A stretch of 64,000 nucleotides of DNA from Tenacibaculum soleae. GTDB taxonomy: Bacteria > Bacteroidota > Bacteroidia > Flavobacteriales > Flavobacteriaceae. Numbering within the stretch: position 1 is the stretch's first letter; each line of letters starts with the position of its first letter. Where the stretch lies: NCBI RefSeq assembly GCF_001693415.1, contig NZ_MAKX01000001.1, positions 434,300 to 498,299 on the forward strand. Reading direction: 5' to 3'. Shown here one piece after another: positions 60,839 through 64,000 of this stretch. Position numbers and translations under genes: made by a program. The notes under the pieces are model-generated. The model had not been told where the DNA came from. It saw only the letters and a list, made by a program, of their open reading frames with translations, and ran no database searches.

Positions 60839-61813
60839 ATGCAAGATCAAATATTTAACATACAATCAAAAGAAGAATTTAAACAAGTTGCTTTAGATGT
60901 TTTTAAACATCAGTTTACAAACAATAAAGTGTACCGTTCTTTTTGTGATTTATTATATGTACACCCTTCTGATGTAACAAAAATTGAAGAAATTCCTTTT
61001 TTACCAATTCAATTTTTTAAAAATAAAAAAATACTTTCATCTTCTGATAAAATTCAAGAAACGTTTACCAGTTCTGGAACCACAGGAAGTATAACTAGTA
61101 AACATCATGTTACAGATTTATCGTGGTATGAAACCAGTTATTTAAAAGGTTTTCATCATTTTTATGGAGATATAAAAGAATATGTTGTTTTAGCATTATT
61201 ACCTAATTATTTAGAAAGAAAAGGGTCTTCATTGGTGTATATGGTTGATGATTTAATTAAAAAATCTGAACAACCTGAAAGTGGTTTTTACCTCGATAAT
61301 TTAGAGGAATTAGCAAAAAAACTAATTGAATTAGATAAAAAAGGTCAAAAAATACTACTTATTGGCGTTTCTTTTGCTTTATTAGATTTAATTGAACAGC
61401 AAAAATTTATCCTTAAAAACACCATTATTATGGAAACAGGTGGAATGAAAGGAAGAAGAAAAGAGCTTATAAGAAACGAATTACATCAAATTTTAGGAGA
61501 AGGTTTTGGTGTTCAAAAAATTCACTCAGAATATGGAATGACCGAATTGTTAAGTCAAGCTTACTCTAAAGGAAATGGTGTTTTTAATTGCCCGCCTTGG
61601 ATGAGTATTTTAATTAGAGATACTGAAGATGCTTTAACTATTTTACCAAAAGAAAAATCAGGCGGAATTAATGTTATCGACTTAGCTAATTATAATTCTT
61701 GTTCTTTTATTGCAACCCAAGATTTAGGAAAAGTATACACTGACAATAACTTTGAGGTTATTGGTCGTTTTGATAATTCTGATATACGTGGCTGTAATTT
61801 AATGGTTTTGTAA
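60839..61813 (+). CDS. LuxE-like acyl-protein synthetase family protein
   Basis: A 324-residue adenylate-forming enzyme. PFLPIQFFKNKKILS is followed by the ATP phosphate-binding loop ETFTSSGTTGS at about 79-89. HSEYGMTELLSQAYS at about 223-237 is the A5-like motif, and the C-terminal IGRFDNSDIRGCNLMVL corresponds to the Asp/Arg motif. LuxE activates fatty acids for transfer to a reductase, but luxA, B, C and D are absent here. In Bacteroidetes such genes are usually lone, possibly serving acyl transfer in envelope or glycan synthesis. No partner gene is visible. Confidence 0.8.
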   Translation: MQDQIFNIQSKEEFKQVALDVFKHQFTNNKVYRSFCDLLYVHPSDVTKIEEIPFLPIQFFKNKKILSSSDKIQETFTSSGTTGSITSKHHVTDLSWYETSYLKGFHHFYGDIKEYVVLALLPNYLERKGSSLVYMVDDLIKKSEQPESGFYLDNLEELAKKLIELDKKGQKILLIGVSFALLDLIEQQKFILKNTIIMETGGMKGRRKELIRNELHQILGEGFGVQKIHSEYGMTELLSQAYSKGNGVFNCPPWMSILIRDTEDALTILPKEKSGGINVIDLANYNSCSFIATQDLGKVYTDNNFEVIGRFDNSDIRGCNLMVL

Positions 61814-61866
61814 TTATTTTGTAAGGTTTCTATTTGATTCTCGACTTTCATAAAAATTTACTTTTT

Positions 61867-62316
61867 ATGAAAAATCTACTAGTTTTACTATTCATAACAG
61901 CTAGTTTTAATTTAGCTGCGCAAAAAACAAGTTATAATACTAAAAAAGGCTTTGTTGCTGAAGGTTATGATGTAGTTTCTTATTTTGTAAATAAAAAACC
62001 TTTAACAGGTAAAAAGAAATTTCAAACTACATATGATGGTGTAAAATTTAAGTTTTCAACCGAAAAAAACTTACAGACTTTTAATGAAAACCCGACAAAA
62101 TATATTCCGCAATATGGTGGTTATTGTGCGTATGCCGTAGCTGAAAGAAATAAAAAAATGTACATCGATCCCGAATTTTATGAAATTAGAGATCATAAAT
62201 TATACCTTTTTTATAATCCATGGATTGGTAGTGTTTTAGAAAATTGGCAAGAAGGAGATGTTGAAAAAAGAAGAGAAAAAGGAGATATTAATTGGAAAAC
62301 CTTAAAAAATAAATAA
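61867..62316 (+). CDS. YHS-domain secreted protein 1
   Basis: The ATG at 61867 gives a signal peptide (MKNLLVLLFITASFNLAAQ); an earlier in-frame ATG at 61834 adds 11 residues not suited to one. The mature protein is a YHS domain: GFVAEGYDVVSYFVNKKPLT, FKFSTEKNLQTFNENPTKYI and PQYGGYCAYAVAERNKK, which hold the single Cys thought to help bind metal in this family. The tail ends in a charged helix. A paralogue follows 1 bp downstream. Confidence 0.85.
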   Translation: MKNLLVLLFITASFNLAAQKTSYNTKKGFVAEGYDVVSYFVNKKPLTGKKKFQTTYDGVKFKFSTEKNLQTFNENPTKYIPQYGGYCAYAVAERNKKMYIDPEFYEIRDHKLYLFYNPWIGSVLENWQEGDVEKRREKGDINWKTLKNK

Positions 62317-62317
62317 C

Positions 62318-62758
62318 ATGAAGTTTTTATATCTCTTTCTTTTTTTATTTTCGACCACTATATACAGTCAACAAAAAGAGTACAATACTAAAAATGGAGT
62401 ACTAGCAAATGGTTATGACGTGGTTGCTTATTTTTCAAATAAAGCTGTAAAAGGAAATAAAAAAATTAGCGCAAAATACAAAGGCGTCTCTTTTTTATTT
62501 TCATCACAAAAAAACTTACAATTATTTCAAAAAAACCCAGTAAAATATATTCCTCAATATGGTGGTTATTGTGCATATGCTATTGGTAAAACAGGAAAAA
62601 AAGTAAGTATTAATCCAAAAACCTTTGAAATTAGAAACCATAAATTGTACTTGTTTTACAATTCTTGGGGAACCAATACCTTAAAACTTTGGCAACAAGA
62701 AAACCCTGAAAAATTAAGGAAACAAGCCAATAAAAATTGGAAAAAAATAACTAATTAA
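62318..62758 (+). CDS. YHS-domain secreted protein 2
   Basis: A 146-residue paralogue of the preceding protein with signal peptide MKFLYLFLFLFSTTIYSQ. It shares NTKNGVLANGYDVVAYF, FLFSSQKNLQLFQKNPVKYI, PQYGGYCAYAIG, the LYLFYNSWG segment and the Lys-rich C-terminus. It clearly arose by tandem duplication, and the copies now differ at about half of their positions by eye. A periplasmic metal-related role is an inference from the YHS family. A terminator follows. Confidence 0.85.
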   Translation: MKFLYLFLFLFSTTIYSQQKEYNTKNGVLANGYDVVAYFSNKAVKGNKKISAKYKGVSFLFSSQKNLQLFQKNPVKYIPQYGGYCAYAIGKTGKKVSINPKTFEIRNHKLYLFYNSWGTNTLKLWQQENPEKLRKQANKNWKKITN

Positions 62759-62786
62759 TACTATTTTATCTTTAAAAAATCTTTTT

Positions 62787-62819
62787 AAAAGAGCTGAAAT
62801 TATTCAGCTCTTTTTTTTC
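62787..62819 (+). terminator. Terminator after the twin YHS genes
   Basis: AAAAGAGCTGAA and TTCAGCTCTTTT pair perfectly over ATTA, followed by a T-run. Confidence 0.92.
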
Positions 62820-62820
62820 T

Positions 62821-62828
62821 TATTTTTG
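62821..62828 (+). promoter_or_regulatory. Promoter -7 box of glpD
   Basis: TATTTTTG matches TAnnTTTG, 18 bp before the ATG at 62847. The terminator of the YHS genes lies directly upstream, so no -33 TTG is available. Confidence 0.5.
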
Positions 62829-62846
62829 TTACATAAAAAGCTACCT

Positions 62847-64000
62847 ATGAACAATTTTTCTTTTTTCAACCGAAAAAATATTCAAAAAGAATTACAAGAA
62901 ACCGAATATGATATTTTAATTATTGGTGGCGGAATTACCGGCGCAGGTATTGCTTTAGATGCCGCTTCTCGAGGAATGAAAGTTGCTTTAATTGAAAAAA
63001 ACGATTTTGCTTCTGGTACCTCCAGTAAATCAACCAAACTAATACATGGTGGGTTACGTTATTTAAAACAATTTGATTTTTGGTTGGTAAAAGAAGTAGG
63101 TACCGAGCGTGCCATTGTACATAAATTAGCACCACATTTAGTGGTTCCTGAAAAAATGATTTTACCACTTATTGATGGTGGAACTTATGGTTCGTGGTTA
63201 ACCTCTGTAGGCCTAAAAGTGTACGATGTTTTAGCTGCAGTTGAAGGAGATGATAAGCGTAAAATGTTAACAAAAAATGAAGCTTTAATAAAAGAACCTT
63301 TGTTACCATCAGCTATTTTAAACGGTGCTGGTTATTATGCCGAATATCGTACTGATGATGCGCGTTTAACCATAGAAGTTTTAAAAACAGCCACTCAATA
63401 CAATGCGCAAGTATTAAATTATACAAAAGCAACCGAATTTATCTATGAAAAAAATAGAGTTGTTGGCGCAAAAGTTACTGATGAATTTACAAATGAAAAC
63501 TACAATATTAATGCTAAATATGTAGTAAACGCCGCAGGACCTTGGGTAGATGAATTACGACAAATTAACAACTCTAAAATTGGTAAAAGATTACACTTAA
63601 CAAAAGGTGTACATTTGGTGGTAGCTCATGATAAATTACCTGTAAAACAATCGGTTTATTTTGATGTGCCCGATGGTCGAATGATGTTTGCTATTCCTCG
63701 TGGAAAAGTTACCTATTTTGGTACTACTGATACCAATTATCAACAAGATAAAAATGAAGTAAAAACTTCAATTGTTGATGCTTTGTATTTAATTGAAGCG
63801 GTAAATAATATGTTTGCAAATGTTACTTTAACTTTAGATGATATACAATCGTCTTGGGCAGGCTTACGTCCCTTAATACATGAAGAAGGTAAATCGGCTT
63901 CAGAATTATCTCGTAAAGATGAAATTTTTGTTTCAGACACCAAACTAATATCAATTGCTGGAGGTAAACTTACAGGATACCGTAAAATGGCAGAACGTAT
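62847..64000 (+). CDS. glpD: Glycerol-3-phosphate dehydrogenase/oxidase, cut by the window edge
   Basis: An open frame of 384 complete codons runs off the right edge. It starts MNNFSFFNRKNIQKELQETE, followed by the FAD motif DILIIGGGITGAGIALDAAS, the family signature GTSSKSTKLIHGGLRYLKQF, YAEYRTDDARLTIEVL, VVNAAGPWVDEL and FGTTDTNY, and the visible part ends in AGGKLTGYRKMAERI. GlpD oxidises glycerol 3-phosphate to dihydroxyacetone phosphate at the membrane. The C-terminal domain is missing only because the window ends. It has its own promoter after the YHS terminator. Confidence 0.95.
   Translation, partial: MNNFSFFNRKNIQKELQETEYDILIIGGGITGAGIALDAASRGMKVALIEKNDFASGTSSKSTKLIHGGLRYLKQFDFWLVKEVGTERAIVHKLAPHLVVPEKMILPLIDGGTYGSWLTSVGLKVYDVLAAVEGDDKRKMLTKNEALIKEPLLPSAILNGAGYYAEYRTDDARLTIEVLKTATQYNAQVLNYTKATEFIYEKNRVVGAKVTDEFTNENYNINAKYVVNAAGPWVDELRQINNSKIGKRLHLTKGVHLVVAHDKLPVKQSVYFDVPDGRMMFAIPRGKVTYFGTTDTNYQQDKNEVKTSIVDALYLIEAVNNMFANVTLTLDDIQSSWAGLRPLIHEEGKSASELSRKDEIFVSDTKLISIAGGKLTGYRKMAER

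Noticed and set aside
60839..61813. Bioluminescence operon
   Set aside because: Only a LuxE-like gene is present; luxA, luxB, luxC and luxD are absent.

Overview
The window reads as chromosomal DNA of a marine member of the Bacteroidetes, most likely family Flavobacteriaceae (Tenacibaculum or Polaribacter-like). The evidence is strong AT richness, promoters of the Bacteroidetes form TAnnTTTG, a type IX secretion (T9SS) sorting tail, many lipoproteins with short lipobox signal peptides, one-subunit-anchor (type B) succinate dehydrogenase, LytS/LytTR regulation and an intergenic repeat of the flavobacterial kind. No integrase, transposase, phage gene or CRISPR array was seen. Genus-level placement is an inference.

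Layout. 1-9.7 kb is almost entirely minus strand: a DUF1801-like fragment, a GyrI-like effector-binding protein, a lipoprotein polysaccharide deacetylase and an alpha/beta hydrolase. Then comes a six-gene operon read from 7000 down to 2567: HSL-type esterase, methionine aminopeptidase, class D (OXA-type) beta-lactamase, membrane protein, CatB/Vat-type acetyltransferase, SDR-like protein. A GNAT/YdcZ/nitroreductase operon follows, next to a Crp-family regulator. 9.7-20 kb holds a TPR gene remnant, AlkC-type DNA repair divergent from a TetR regulator, tRNA-Cys, folB, a BNR-repeat exoprotein, a RimK-type ligase, a decayed small membrane protein gene, a DEAD-box helicase with a second Crp-type regulator, and an aminopeptidase P. 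20-27 kb has a cupredoxin, a zinc-ribbon/AhpD-like pair, a tandem pair of apparent small RNA genes, an AraC regulator and the sdhCAB operon. 27-39 kb has a LytS/LytTR pair with its own operator, endonuclease I, MarC, DUF3109, a large T9SS cargo protein with an FN3 lipoprotein, and dGTPase. 39-49 kb has a second kind of apparent small RNA, nrdB-nrdA, thioredoxin and two large peptidases. 49-64 kb has an orphan ABC ATPase, a Gre-like protein with a FAD oxidoreductase, two lipoproteins behind sigma-54-like promoters, an SDR with a Schlafen/AlbA-type protein, GH92, an ankyrin protein, an AmaB-type aldehyde dehydrogenase, isoaspartyl peptidase, a LuxE-like enzyme, twin YHS proteins and a partial glpD.

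How the parts connect. The most striking observation is one promoter architecture found three times: the nitroreductase operon and both tandem small RNA genes each carry a dyad of the form TNAAC-N4-GTTNA centred exactly 29.5 bp upstream of the TAnnTTTG box (about -42). That is the class II position of Crp/Fnr-type activators, and one of the three lies right beside a Crp-family gene. This suggests a small regulon in which a Crp/Fnr-like protein activates a flavin reductase operon and a pair of C-rich small RNAs. A separate ~108-nt, three-hairpin RNA gene at 39471-39578 and two lipoprotein genes with matching TTGGCACG-N4-TTGAA promoters are further candidates for undescribed regulation.
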